Positions 55,190 to 64,000 of a stretch of DNA of 64,000 nt are shown here, piece after piece. The notes under the pieces are model-generated. The model saw only the letters and a program-made list of their open reading frames with translations. It was not told the origin of the DNA and made no database searches. Both the position numbers and the translations under genes were made by a program. The stretch lies in assembly GCA_016707605.1 (NCBI GenBank), contig JADJHJ010000002.1:21115-85114 (forward strand), read 5' to 3'. How positions within the stretch are numbered: the stretch's first letter is position 1; each line of letters starts with the position of its first letter. Origin of the DNA: Candidatus Promineofilum glycogenicum. Its GTDB lineage: Bacteria; Chloroflexota; Anaerolineae; Promineifilales; Promineifilaceae.

Positions 55190-57970
55190 ATGACCAGTAT
55201 ATCGGGATATACGGCTGAATTGGATCAGGCGAAGCATAATGCCCAGAGAATGCCTTACCAGTGGCTCTACGCTAAAACTGATCGCCAGAATCGCGATCGG
55301 ATTCATTTGTTGCTCTACCATCTCCTTGATGTAGGCACGGTTGCCCATGCTATGTGGCAACAGGTCTTCACACTCAGCTTTCGCCAACAAATGGCCGATT
55401 TACTTGGCACCACTGTTGTTGAGGCAGGGCAGTTTGTAGCTTTTGTGGCGGCTCTGCATGATCTGGGGAAAGCCAGTCCTGCTTATCAGAATAAATACGC
55501 GCCGGATTGGCTGCGGGATAAATTCAAGGAAGTTGGCACTCTTGTTGAACCCTGGCATTACAACTCGGCTACCCAGCAATGTCCACATGCCACTGTTACT
55601 ACTTGGGCATTATCTAAGCTACTGATGGAGAATGAAGGCTATGACAATTCATTCGCTCAAAAAATCAGCGTTGCGTTAGGGGGACATCACGGCAATTGGC
55701 CTGGTCCCTATGCCACTGAGGGGATCAACGATAGCGCGTTCCCATTGTGGGATCAGATGCGCCGTGACTTGTATCGGGAGACGCGCTCTGTCTTCACTCC
55801 ACCTCCGATCACGACCGAATTTACTCCCTATGACCTCAATACACTGCTCACTCTGCTTTCAGGTCTTACTTCTGTTGCTGACTGGGTCGGTTCAAATGCG
55901 CGCTATTTTGAATTGAAGGGTGATGTCATTGAGGCAGGGAAATATACCACAGAAACGGCCATTCCTGCCGCCGAGGACGCTCTCAAGAGACTGGGCTGGC
56001 TTGGTTGGCAACCCACTGGCGTTGTGCGTGACTTCTCCCAAGCCTATGCTTATCTTAACTTTGATAAACCCCACACCGTTCAGCAAGAGATCATTGATGC
56101 GGCTCTCGATGCACCCACGTCCACCCTGCTCATCGTTGAGGCTCCCACCGGGATTGGCAAAACGGAGATCGCCCAGTACCTGACCGATGCCTGGCTACAA
56201 AAGCATAACGGGCGCGGTTTTTATATCGCCATGCCTACCCAGGCTACCAGCAATCAAATGTATGACCGTACTCAGCAATTTCTGGCCCACAATTACCCGG
56301 ATGATTTGATCAACATTCCCCTGGCGCACGGCAATGCCATGTTCGACCACAAGCAAGCTAACATGCGGCTAAACGAGGTTGGCGATGATGAAGCAAGCCG
56401 CGTGGTAGCCATGAGTTGGTTTGTGGAAAAGAGTAAGCAGACGCTACTGGCCCCCTTTGGCGTCGGCACAGTGGATCAGACTCTACTCGGCATATTGCAA
56501 ACCCGACACTTTTTCGTCCGCCTGCTGGGCCTCAGCCATAAGGTTCTAATCTTCGACGAAGTTCATGCTTATGATGCTTACATGTCCACACTATTTGAGC
56601 GATTGCTAAAGTGGCTCAGAGCAATTGGCACCTCAGTTATCATGCTTTCAGCGACTTTGCCAACCGCCACGCGACAAAAATTGGTCAAGGCCTATACTGG
56701 GCAAGACTTACTCCCCGACCCGGAGAACCCTCTGCCTTATCCGGCCTTGACGATTGCCCACCCTCAGCGACCGCCTCAAACCATCCCCTTGACCAAACCC
56801 GCTGACGAAACTCTGCACCTCAATTGGCTGAGCAACAACTCTCCAGAAGCTATTTTGGATTTCTTGCGAACCGAATTAGCCGACGGAGGCTGCGCGGCTG
56901 TTATCTGCAACACCGTGAAGCGCGCCCAGGCTATCTTTAAACTGCTGGATCATGCACGACGCCACACTGGGACGGATGGCGCACCCCTTCTCGATATCAA
57001 AAAAGAGAATCTCATTCTTTTCCATGCCCGCTTCCCTTTTGCCTGGCGTGCGCCAATAGAGGCGGACGTGCTGGCTAAGTTCGGCAAGCCCGATAAAGAG
57101 AACGGCGACCAGCGGCCCAAACCACACGAAAGAGCCATCGTCGTGGCCACCCAGGTCATCGAACAGAGTCTGGACCTGGACTTCGATGTGATGGTAACCG
57201 ATTTGGCCCCTATTGACCTGCTCTTGCAGCGCGCCGGCCGCCTGCACCGACATGCGCTGCGAAATGAAAGCCGTCACCACCCTCGGCGGCTGACGATCAC
57301 GCCGCCCGATTTAGTAGATGGCCTGCCCACTTTTGGCGTGGACGAATTGATTTACGAGCGGTATTTGCTGCTACAGACCTATCGGCAGATCCATGAACGA
57401 AGCGAACTGACGATTCCCAAAGAAACCGCTGAGCTTATTGAATCCGTCTACACAGATGCCGGTCATGACGATGATCCGGCATGGCAAAGCACTCTGCAAA
57501 CCGCTTATCAAAAAATGCAACTAGATCAGCGCGTACAGGGCAGCAAGGCCAAACGACCGCTCATCATGCCCCCAGACGACTATCGCCTGCTTAGCCAGAC
57601 CATCCTAGGGCTGGAAGAAGATAACCCGGCCGTGCATGAAACCTTTCAAGCCAAAACCCGCGATATTGCCCCTGGCATCACCCTAGTCTGCCTCTTCCAA
57701 GCTAAAAATGGCGTCCGACTTACCCCCGATGACGATGGGCCTACCTTTGATCACCACGCATCGCTGACGCCTGATCGTGCGCGGGAGCTATGGCAGAATA
57801 GCATCACGGTGCAAAACTGGACGCTTATCCACCATTTCAGCCCGCAAGGGGATTCCGTCCCTTCGGCTTGGCGCAAACATCCTGTTCTGCGCTATACCCG
57901 GCCCGTTATTTTCGTAGGAGGTATATATCGCTTTGCCAACAATGGAAAATCCTATGAACTGCGTCTGAGC
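55190..57970 (+). CDS. cas3: CRISPR-associated helicase-nuclease Cas3 (type I-E)
   Basis: About 927 residues; the frame runs on to 58108. The HD nuclease motif is His90-Asp91 in ALHDLGKAS; a second HD-domain motif is LGGHHGNWPG. The helicase has Walker A APTGIGKTE (about 316-324), the DEVH box FDEVHAYDAYM (near 455), SATLP, and VATQVIEQSLDLDFD with LLLQRAGRLHRH. It degrades the non-target strand after Cascade recruitment. The C-terminus is unclear: the frame reads PVIFVGG...GKSYELRLSQTLGL and then runs out of frame into cas8e. GC is lower than in the housekeeping genes. Confidence 0.92.
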
Positions 57971-57979
57971 CAAACGCTC

Positions 57980-59537
57980 GGCTTGCGAAACGTTGGCCGA
58001 GAGTCACGCCCTGTACGATATTGCCGGGGATACGCCGCCGCAGACGGCTGCCCTATACCGCCTGCTCATTGCCATCCTGCTGCGCGTCTACCGGCCTGCG
58101 GCCGATGACTTCGCTGTCTGGCAGGAGATGTGGCGCAGCCTAACCTGGGATATGGATCGCATCAATGCCTATCTGGATGAATGGCGCCATCGGTTCGACC
58201 TATTTGCGACTGGACGACGGTTCTATCAGAGTGATAGCGATGACAGCCGAGTAGCACCAAACAATCACCAGCCTCAAATATGGCAACAGGTTTCCGTCAT
58301 AATCCTCTGTTTGACCATGACAACGACGCAAGGGGATAGGCGTTATCTGCGGCAGGAAGCGGCACGAGATCTGATAACAGTTCAGGCCTTTGGGTTCGGG
58401 TGGCGATAGAGGTATGTTAAGCGATGCCCCATGGTCAAAGGAGTTGTCTTTTTTCGTGCAGGGGGACACCTTAAAGGAGACGTTATTCCTAATCTGCTTC
58501 CTTATCCTGACGAGACTGGCGGATTTCGTTACCTGATTGGGAAATCGACGCTCCTCTTGGGAAATCGATGACCCATTTGGCGCGAAAAACGGCTTCCGTT
58601 AGGCTATCTGGATTTGCTCACTTGGCAAAATCAGCAGGTTTTGCTCTTCCCGAAAAGCGCAATGACCAATTGGTAGTAAGTGAGGTGAAGTTCGGTGGCG
58701 GCTTGAGAATTGCGAAAGCCTTGATGGATCCGATGAAGCTCAACCTGAGGAACGAAAAATTCGAGAACGGTTTCAGACCGCTCTCATTTGAGGAAAGTAA
58801 GAGCCTATGGGCAAATAGCTATGCCCTTTTTGCCCGAATGAGAATGGGGCGTGAAACAACCTCCTGGCCGCCGTTGGCATTCAACTGGCTGCATCAGTTA
58901 GTTGAACAACAGGTTATCAAGCCTCATCTAGCTTATAGATGTAAAGCAATGGGGTTGAGCAAAAACAAGGGAAAGGTTGAGTATCTAAGAGAAGAACGAT
59001 TCCCGTTCTCACTACGCTATTTGGTTGATGAGGCATTGCGTAACCTGTTACGTGATGCTCTGCAAGAAGCGGAAAAGGCTTCAGGGTTTTTATCTAAGTC
59101 CCTTTGCATGACCGGCATGTATCTTCTCCAAGCGTCAGCCGATAACTACAAATGGGAGGACCTGAGAATCAACGTACAGAATGATGGTATCCATCGGGAT
59201 GAAATACCCAAGTGCCGTCAAGGAGGAGATTATTGGCCGTTGGGAGAAAGGCCAACTGAAAAAGCCGGGATGGATCATCCACACCGAAGCCGACATCTAC
59301 TTCTGGTCGGCCTTAGATGTACCCTTCCAGGAGTTTATCGTCCGCTTGGCAGACCAGGATGGTGACCAAGTAGTGAACTGGTGGCGAGAGCGAGTCCGCG
59401 CGGCGGCGAAGGGCGCGTTTGACAAAGCCAAAGAGTATGCCCATGAGTCCGACCGCGCCCACCGCGCTGTCGTTGAGGGGCGAGGATACTTGCGGTATCA
59501 ACTCGAGCAGATGCTCGGCAAGGAGGTGAAAGTATGA
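57980..59537 (+). pseudogene. cas8e: Cas8e (Cse1), N-truncated and multiply frameshifted
   Basis: Pieces of Cse1 in changing frames: LAESHALYDIAGDTPPQTAA..RLLIAIL and AYLDEWRHRFDLF (57993-58250), ATGFRHNPLFDHDND (58280-58336), RRYLRQEAARDLITVQAFGFG (to about 58395), GMLSDAPWSK, LLPYPDETGGF, then a long piece 58568-59230 (KSLWANSYALFARM...), and a clean C-terminal helical bundle 59181-59537. At least five frame changes; the first 30-50 residues of the protein are not identifiable. It is the large Cascade subunit. Either degraded or affected by sequence errors. Confidence 0.8.
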
Positions 59538-60118
59538 GCAACGTGACCGACTTCATCGACCAACTGAAAGCATGGGGCCGGCGAGAAACCGGCGAAGAGC
59601 GAGCCGTCATGGCCGAACTGCGGCGCGGGCTGCAAGAGTTTCCCCATCTGGCCCCCTACATGCACCGGCATTTGGCCCCCTTTGCCGCTGATGCCAGGGG
59701 ATGGGAAAAGGAGACCTACTACCTGGTTGCCGCCCTGTTCGCCCGCTATCACTCCGGTTCCAAAGAACCCATTTATGGTGATAAGTCTTACCTCAACATG
59801 GGTTCTCACTTCGCCGAAGTCGTCAGGCAAAATCAGGAAGCCGGCGATTCTATCGAGCGCCGCTTCAATGCGCTGCTTACCGCCCATCCTCAAGACCTGC
59901 ATTACCATTTGCGCCAGGCCATCGCCTTTCTGCACGGACAGTCAGAAGCCACCATCGCCATCAATTGGGAGCAGTTGTTTTGGGACATCCGCGCATGGGG
60001 AAACGACGATCGGCGTCCACGAGTTCAGGAAGAGTGGGCTACCAACTTTTGGCGGCACAAAGCCAGAATCACAGAACAAACCAGTCAACAGATTGAAAAT
60101 AAGGAGACCTTGTCGTGA
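59534..60118 (+). CDS. cse2: Cascade small subunit Cse2 (CasB)
   Basis: 194 residues, helical, intact. RGLQEFPHLAPYMHRHLAPFA is followed by YYLVAALFARY, and HLRQAIAFLHGQSEATIAINWEQLFWDIRAWGND is the typical C-terminal part. AAGGAGG precedes the ATG; its start overlaps the cas8e stop by four bases. Two copies per Cascade bridge Cas8e and the Cas7 backbone. Confidence 0.92.
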   Translation: MSNVTDFIDQLKAWGRRETGEERAVMAELRRGLQEFPHLAPYMHRHLAPFAADARGWEKETYYLVAALFARYHSGSKEPIYGDKSYLNMGSHFAEVVRQNQEAGDSIERRFNALLTAHPQDLHYHLRQAIAFLHGQSEATIAINWEQLFWDIRAWGNDDRRPRVQEEWATNFWRHKARITEQTSQQIENKETLS

Positions 60119-61260
60119 ACATGTTTATCGAACTGCATCTACTGCAAAGTTTCGCCCCTGCGAATCTGAACCGCGACGACACCGGCAGCCCCAAGGACGC
60201 CATCTTTGGCGGTCATCGCCGCGCCCGCATCTCCTCGCAAGCCTTCAAAGCCGCCATTCGCCGCGAGCCGGTATTCGCAGAAAAGACCGCTGTGCCTGTC
60301 GGTCAGCGTACCAAACGTATGGCCGGGGAGATCACCGAAAGGCTGGAAAAGAAAGGGCGAGACAGTGAAGGGGCCATGAAGGTTGCGACCGCGTTTGCCA
60401 AAGTCTATGCTGGGAAAATGGATGGCAAGCAACAGAATAAGACCAGTGTTTTGATCTATCTGAGTGACACGGAATTTAGCTGGATGGCTCAACAACTAGA
60501 TCAGAATTGGGACGTCGCCTTGCGTGAAGTGACCGAAGAGAAACCTAAGGAGAAGGTCATTGATGATCTGGTCAAGCAGCTGATAAGGCAGACGGAAAAG
60601 CGTACCAGCGCGCCCGATATAGCCCTCTTCGGTCGCATGTTGGCCGCCAAACCGGAGACTAACATTGATGCCGCTTGCCAGGTTGCCCACGCCCTCTCAA
60701 CCCACAGCGTGCGGATGGAAATGGACTATTACACGGCGATGGATCACCTCAAACCGGATGACACAGCCGGCGCCGACATGGTCGGCTTCACCAGCTTCAA
60801 CTCAGCCTGTTACTACCGCTACCTGCGGATCGATTGGCGACAATTGGTGGAGAACCTCAAGGACATTGACCTGGCCAGGCGGACAGTTGAGGGCTTTCTA
60901 CGCTCCGCCATGACCGCCATTCCCACCGGCAAGCAAAACGCGTTCGCGGCTCAAAACTGTATCAATTTGGCTATGGCCGTGGCCCGCCAAGACGGCAAAT
61001 GCTGGAACTTGGTCAACGCCTTCGAGACGCCGGTCAGGGCAACCCGCGAGCCGGAGACGGGCTATATCGCGCCCTCCATTCAGGCGCTTGATGCCTATTG
61101 GCACGATCTGACTTCATTTTATGATGACAGTCGGCCGGAAGCGGTGGCTGTCTACGTGATGGAAAAGCACAGGGACGCGCTCAACCACCTGGCCAGCTAT
61201 CGGCAGGAGAAGTATTCCGATTGGGTCAACACCATCGTCAATGCTCTGCCACAGGAATAA
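60115..61260 (+). CDS. cas7e: Cascade backbone subunit Cas7e (Cse4/CasC)
   Basis: 381 residues, intact. MFIELHLLQSFAPANLNRDDTGSPKDAIFGGHRRARISSQ-type start is diagnostic, and FNSACYYRYLRID, STHSVRMEMDYYTAMD and SAMTAIPTGKQNAFAA follow. It binds crRNA along the Cascade backbone. GTG 60115 overlaps the cse2 stop (GTGA), with AAGGAG at 60101-60106. Confidence 0.94.
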   Translation: MNMFIELHLLQSFAPANLNRDDTGSPKDAIFGGHRRARISSQAFKAAIRREPVFAEKTAVPVGQRTKRMAGEITERLEKKGRDSEGAMKVATAFAKVYAGKMDGKQQNKTSVLIYLSDTEFSWMAQQLDQNWDVALREVTEEKPKEKVIDDLVKQLIRQTEKRTSAPDIALFGRMLAAKPETNIDAACQVAHALSTHSVRMEMDYYTAMDHLKPDDTAGADMVGFTSFNSACYYRYLRIDWRQLVENLKDIDLARRTVEGFLRSAMTAIPTGKQNAFAAQNCINLAMAVARQDGKCWNLVNAFETPVRATREPETGYIAPSIQALDAYWHDLTSFYDDSRPEAVAVYVMEKHRDALNHLASYRQEKYSDWVNTIVNALPQE

Positions 61261-61264
61261 GCTC

Positions 61265-62005
61265 ATGCCAACCTTACTGCTGCAATGCGTGGCCCCCATG
61301 CAGGCATGGGGCACACAGAGCAATTTTACCGTGCGCGACACCGGGCGTGATCCATCCAAGAGCGGCATTGTCGGCCTGCTGTGCGCCGCCCTGGGGCGGC
61401 CACGCACGGACACGCATACAACCCGCGCCTTAGATAGCTTGATCATGGGCGTCCGCGTCGATCGCGAAGGGCAGATTTTGCGTGACTTCCACACGGCCGG
61501 GCAAGGAGCGGCCGATCCCTATCAGGGGTCATCTGCCAGGCTGACGGTGAAAGCGTGGGTAAAGGCACTATCATTTCCAATCGCTATTACCTGACTGATG
61601 CTATGTTCCTGGTGGGGCTGACAGGCGAGCAGGAGCTATTGGAAACTCTTCAAAGCGCTCTGGCCAATCCTCGTTGGATGCTCTGTTTGGGGCGCAAAGC
61701 CTGTCCGCCAGCGCGACCAGTCTACCTGCCGGATGGTTTTCAACATCAATCGTTGGAAGAAAGCCTGACGGCCTATCCCCTGGCTAGGTAGTTCCAGCGC
61801 AGAGCATCAAAACCTAGTCGTCGGCAAACGACGTCTACGAATGGTGATAGAGGATCGAGACGGCTCTGAAATGCGCAAGGATAGCCCTCTCTCTTTTGAG
61901 AGAGATAGACGTCGCTTCACCTATCGCCGATATAGGCAGACATTCCTGGACGAAGTACCACCCTTTCGCCCACTGTTCGCCAGAAACAGGGAGAACATGG
62001 CATGA
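61265..62005 (+). pseudogene. cas5e: Cas5e (CasD), two frameshifts
   Basis: N-part 61265-61555 (LLLQCVAPMQAWGTQSNFTV and SGIVGLLCAALGRPR); middle in the next frame, 61570-61780 (SNRYYLTDAMFLVGLTGEQELLETL, LGRKACPPARPVYLPDG); C-part in a third frame to 62005 (NLVVGKRRLRMVIEDRDGSE, PLSFERDRRRFTYRRY). The three pieces together cover a complete Cas5e of about 245 residues. The frame changes are near 61560 and 61780. Its TGA overlaps the cas6e ATG (ATGA). Cas5e holds the crRNA 5' handle. Confidence 0.85.
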
Positions 62006-62671
62006 TCAACGTCCACCTATCTCGATTGGTTCTCAACCATGATAACCGCCGCGCCCGCCGCGAGTTGGCCAACGTCTACGAACTCCACCGCACGGTCATG
62101 AGCGGCTTCCGCCAAAGCTGCCGGAGGGGAGCGGGTGCTGTTCCGGCTGGACGAGGACCGCGCCGGGCGGCCGGTGCTGCTGGTCCAGTCGCAGACGGCG
62201 CCGGATTGGGGCGGGCTGCCGGCGGGCTATCTGTTGCCGGCCGACCCGTTCGATCCCATTCCCAATCCGGCCGTGAAGCGCGTCGAGTTAGACTTTCGGG
62301 CGGGGCAGTTGCTGCGCTTCCGGCTGCGGGCCAACCCAACGGTAAAGCAAAAACGGGACGGCCAGAAGCAGGGCCGGCGGGTGGCCATTGCCCGCGAGGA
62401 GAAGCAACTGGACTGGCTGGGGCGCAAGGCGGAGGCGGGCGGCTTTCTTATCCGCCCGACCGACGTGCGCGTGGCCGAGCCGGGGCGCGAGTTCGGCCTG
62501 ACGAGGCAAGACCCGCAGGCGGACAAGCGCCATCACGTGGAGCTGCACGTGGTGCAGTTCGATGGCGTCTTGCAGGTGGCTGATCCCGATGTGTTCACGG
62601 CCACGTTGCGGGCGGGCATCGGCAGCGCCAAGGGGTTTGGCTGCGGCCTGCTGTCGTTGGCCCCGGCCTGA
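62002..62671 (+). pseudogene. cas6e: Cas6e (CasE), one frameshift
   Basis: Starts MINVHLSRLVLNHDNRRARRE-type; a single extra C near 62110-62114 breaks the frame after FR, and removing it gives MSGFRKAAGGERVLFRLDED, continuing intact to LRAGIGSAKGFGCGLLSLAP at 62671. The GFGCGLLSL end and the His/Tyr-rich start are the RNA-processing signature of Cas6e, which cuts pre-crRNA repeats. The GC content jumps at the start of this gene. Confidence 0.87.
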
Positions 62672-62896
62672 TCAGCGTCCCCTCGCCCCCCGGGGGGGGA
62701 GGGGGGGGGGGGGGGGCCCCCCCCGGGGGGGCGGGACCCCTCCTAACCCCCTCCCAGGGGCGAGGAGCCGGAGTCCGGCGGCGACCGCCGGCCAGCGCAC
62801 CTTAACAATTGGAAAAGGTTCACGATGTGTGTGGCTGCTTGTTCTGGGGCCCGGCCGGGCCGGGCCCAGGCCGATGTATTGGAGGGGTAATGTATC
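62672..62896. other. Intergenic gap with homopolymer G/C block
   Basis: The stretch 62682-62740 reads as runs of up to 16 or more G and 9 or more C, followed by CCCCTCC..GGGGCGAGGAG. It resembles a CCCCTCGCCCC hairpin element with miscalled run lengths; no gene. The sequence here should not be trusted at base level. Confidence 0.6.
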
Positions 62897-63811
62897 ATGC
62901 GCGATTTACATGAGTTGCCAAAGTTGCGCGACAGTGTGAGCTATCTCTACGTCGAGCACGCGGTGTTGAATCAGAAGCAGAAGGCCATCGAGCTGTTCCG
63001 CGAGGACGGCACGGCCCGCGTGCCCATCGCCGATCTATCGGTGCTGTTCCTGGGGCCGGGCACGAGCATCACCCACGCGGCGGTGAAGGCGCTGGCCGAC
63101 AACGGCTGCACGGTCATCTGGACCGGGGAAGACGCGACGCGCTTCTATGCCCAGGGCAGCGGCGAGACGCGGCGGGCGTCCCACCTGCTGCGCCAGGCGG
63201 AGCTGGCCTGCGACCCGGCCTGGCGGATGGCGGTGATCGGCCGGCATGTACCGCTTCCGCTTCGCCGAGCCAGCTGCCGCCCGACCTGTCGCTGCCGCAG
63301 GTGCGGGGGATGGAGGGCGTGCGCGTGCGCGAGGCGTATGCGCGGGCGTCGCGCGAGTATGGCGTGGCGTGGCGGGCGGCGCTATGACCGCGCGGATTGG
63401 GGGCGGGGCGATCCGATCAACCGGGCGCTGTCGGCGGCCAACGGGCTGCTCAATGGGTTGTGCCATGCGGCTATCATCTCCGGCGGCTATTCGCCGGCGC
63501 TGGGCTTCATCCACACCGGCAAGCAGTTGTCGTTTGTCTACGACATTGCCGACCTGTACAAGGTGGAGGTGACGATCCCGCTGGCTTTCCAGGCGGTGGC
63601 CGAGCGCCGGCTGCACGCCGAGCACGAGGTGCGGCGGCTGTGCCGGGAGCAATTCGGCGAGACGCGGCTGCTGGATCGGGTGTTGCCCGACATCGACGCG
63701 CTGTTGCAGGTCGCCGGGCGGCCGGCGGCGGGCGGGTGGCGGCCGACTTCGACAGCGATCCGGCCCTGCCGGCCCCACGGGTCGCCGGACGAGGCGGGAG
63801 GAAGGAGCTGA
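62897..63811 (+). pseudogene. cas1: Cas1e integrase, several frameshifts
   Basis: The N-terminal part is intact to about 63240 (LPKLRDSVSYLYVEHAVLN, LGPGTSITHAAVKALADNGCTVIWTGEDATRFYA). It is then broken: MYRFRFAE, QLPPDLSLPQVRGMEG and YDRADWGRGDPINRALSAANG lie in successive frames; from about 63390 to 63720 one frame reads LCHAAIISGGYSPALGFIHTGKQLSFVYDIADLYK, which holds the active-site His and Asp. The C-terminus changes frame again. Together the pieces cover a full Cas1e of about 305 residues. Confidence 0.85.
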
Positions 63812-64000
63812 TGGTCGTCATCATTCTGGAGAAGGTGCGCCGGCCTTGCGCGGCGAGTTGTCGCGCTGGCTGATGGAGCCGAAGCCGGGGTGTTCATCGG
63901 GCACGTTTCGGGCATGGTGCGGAGAAGTTGTGGAGAAGTGCTGCCGCGGCGCGCGGGGGGGCGGGGTCATTCAGGCCTGGTCGACCAACAACGAGCAGCG
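63811..64000 (+). pseudogene. cas2: Cas2e, frameshifted and cut by window edge
   Basis: Starts at the ATG overlapping the cas1 stop, with GGAGG just before. MVVIILEKV is in frame; then RGELSRWLMEPKPG and VFIGHVSGMVR appear in shifted frames, and VIQAWSTNNEQ ends at the window edge. The order of motifs fits Cas2e, which pairs with Cas1 for spacer acquisition. At least three indels in 190 bases. Confidence 0.8.

Noticed and set aside
63900..64000. Possible CRISPR array at the right edge
   Set aside because: The sequence still reads as cas2; no repeat unit is seen inside the window.

Overview
The window is a GC-rich (roughly 65%) bacterial chromosome segment with dense, short-spaced operons and many short intergenic palindromes. 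Gene content suggests an aerobic, polysaccharide-producing, diderm-LPS-lacking lineage: heme A synthase, glycine cleavage, alanine racemase, B12-dependent mutase subunit, and a type I-E CRISPR-Cas system. The style of the proteins (MFS-HEAT-cNMP fusion, SCP2-like protein, Wzx/Wzy cluster, palindrome families) fits a filamentous Chloroflexota (Anaerolineae / Promineifilum-like). That assignment is inference; no rRNA or tRNA gene is present to confirm it.

Layout. 0-14.3 kb is one long forward exopolysaccharide cluster: a left-truncated repeat protein, an SCP2-like protein, three O-antigen-ligase/Wzy-type membrane proteins, a Wzz-like chain-length protein, a TPR protein, a Wzx-type flippase, a sulfotransferase, a glycosyltransferase, a WecG/TagA/CpsF transferase, a polyprenyl-phosphate sugar-1-phosphate transferase and a lipoprotein. 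14.3-17.1 kb is a reverse set (class II aldolase, panE-like reductase, fmt). 17.2-31.8 kb holds housekeeping genes (DUF4013, DUF72, ctaA, ftsK, an S1-domain protein, plsY, tocopherol-cyclase-like, RsbRD-like, OsmC, alr), then a lower-GC island (28.4-30.4 kb) with small unknown genes and an XRE/RelE toxin-antitoxin pair, then a PLP decarboxylase. 32.0-35.8 kb is a tandem glycine riboswitch followed by gcvH and a frameshifted gcvP. 35.9-49.3 kb contains a hydrolase, an aldo/keto reductase, upp, a WecA/MraY-family transferase, a TPR protein, rlmH, rsmI, aroA, a SEC-C protein, a 1072-residue MFS-HEAT-cNMP protein, a B12-binding mutase subunit and a HemN-like radical SAM protein. 49.3-54.6 kb has small accessory pairs (DUF6883/DUF4926, DUF4258/YgiT-type zinc finger), a winged-helix protein, a DinB-like protein and adenine deaminase. 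55.2-64.0 kb is a type I-E cas operon (cas3-cas8e-cse2-cas7e-cas5e-cas6e-cas1e-cas2e) running off the right edge; no CRISPR repeat array is visible.

The most striking non-coding content is a set of hairpin elements whose arms are themselves degenerate 7-10 bp tandem repeats. At least eight sequence families occur, often abutting genes and supplying their stop codons, sometimes nested inside one another, once inserted in frame in adenine deaminase, and once forming the variable stem of the second glycine aptamer. The cas locus is mosaic: cas3 to cas5e are of moderate GC while cas6e, cas1 and cas2 are very GC-rich. It carries many single-base frameshifts, some probably sequence errors (a G/C homopolymer block near 62.7 kb is not credible as read).
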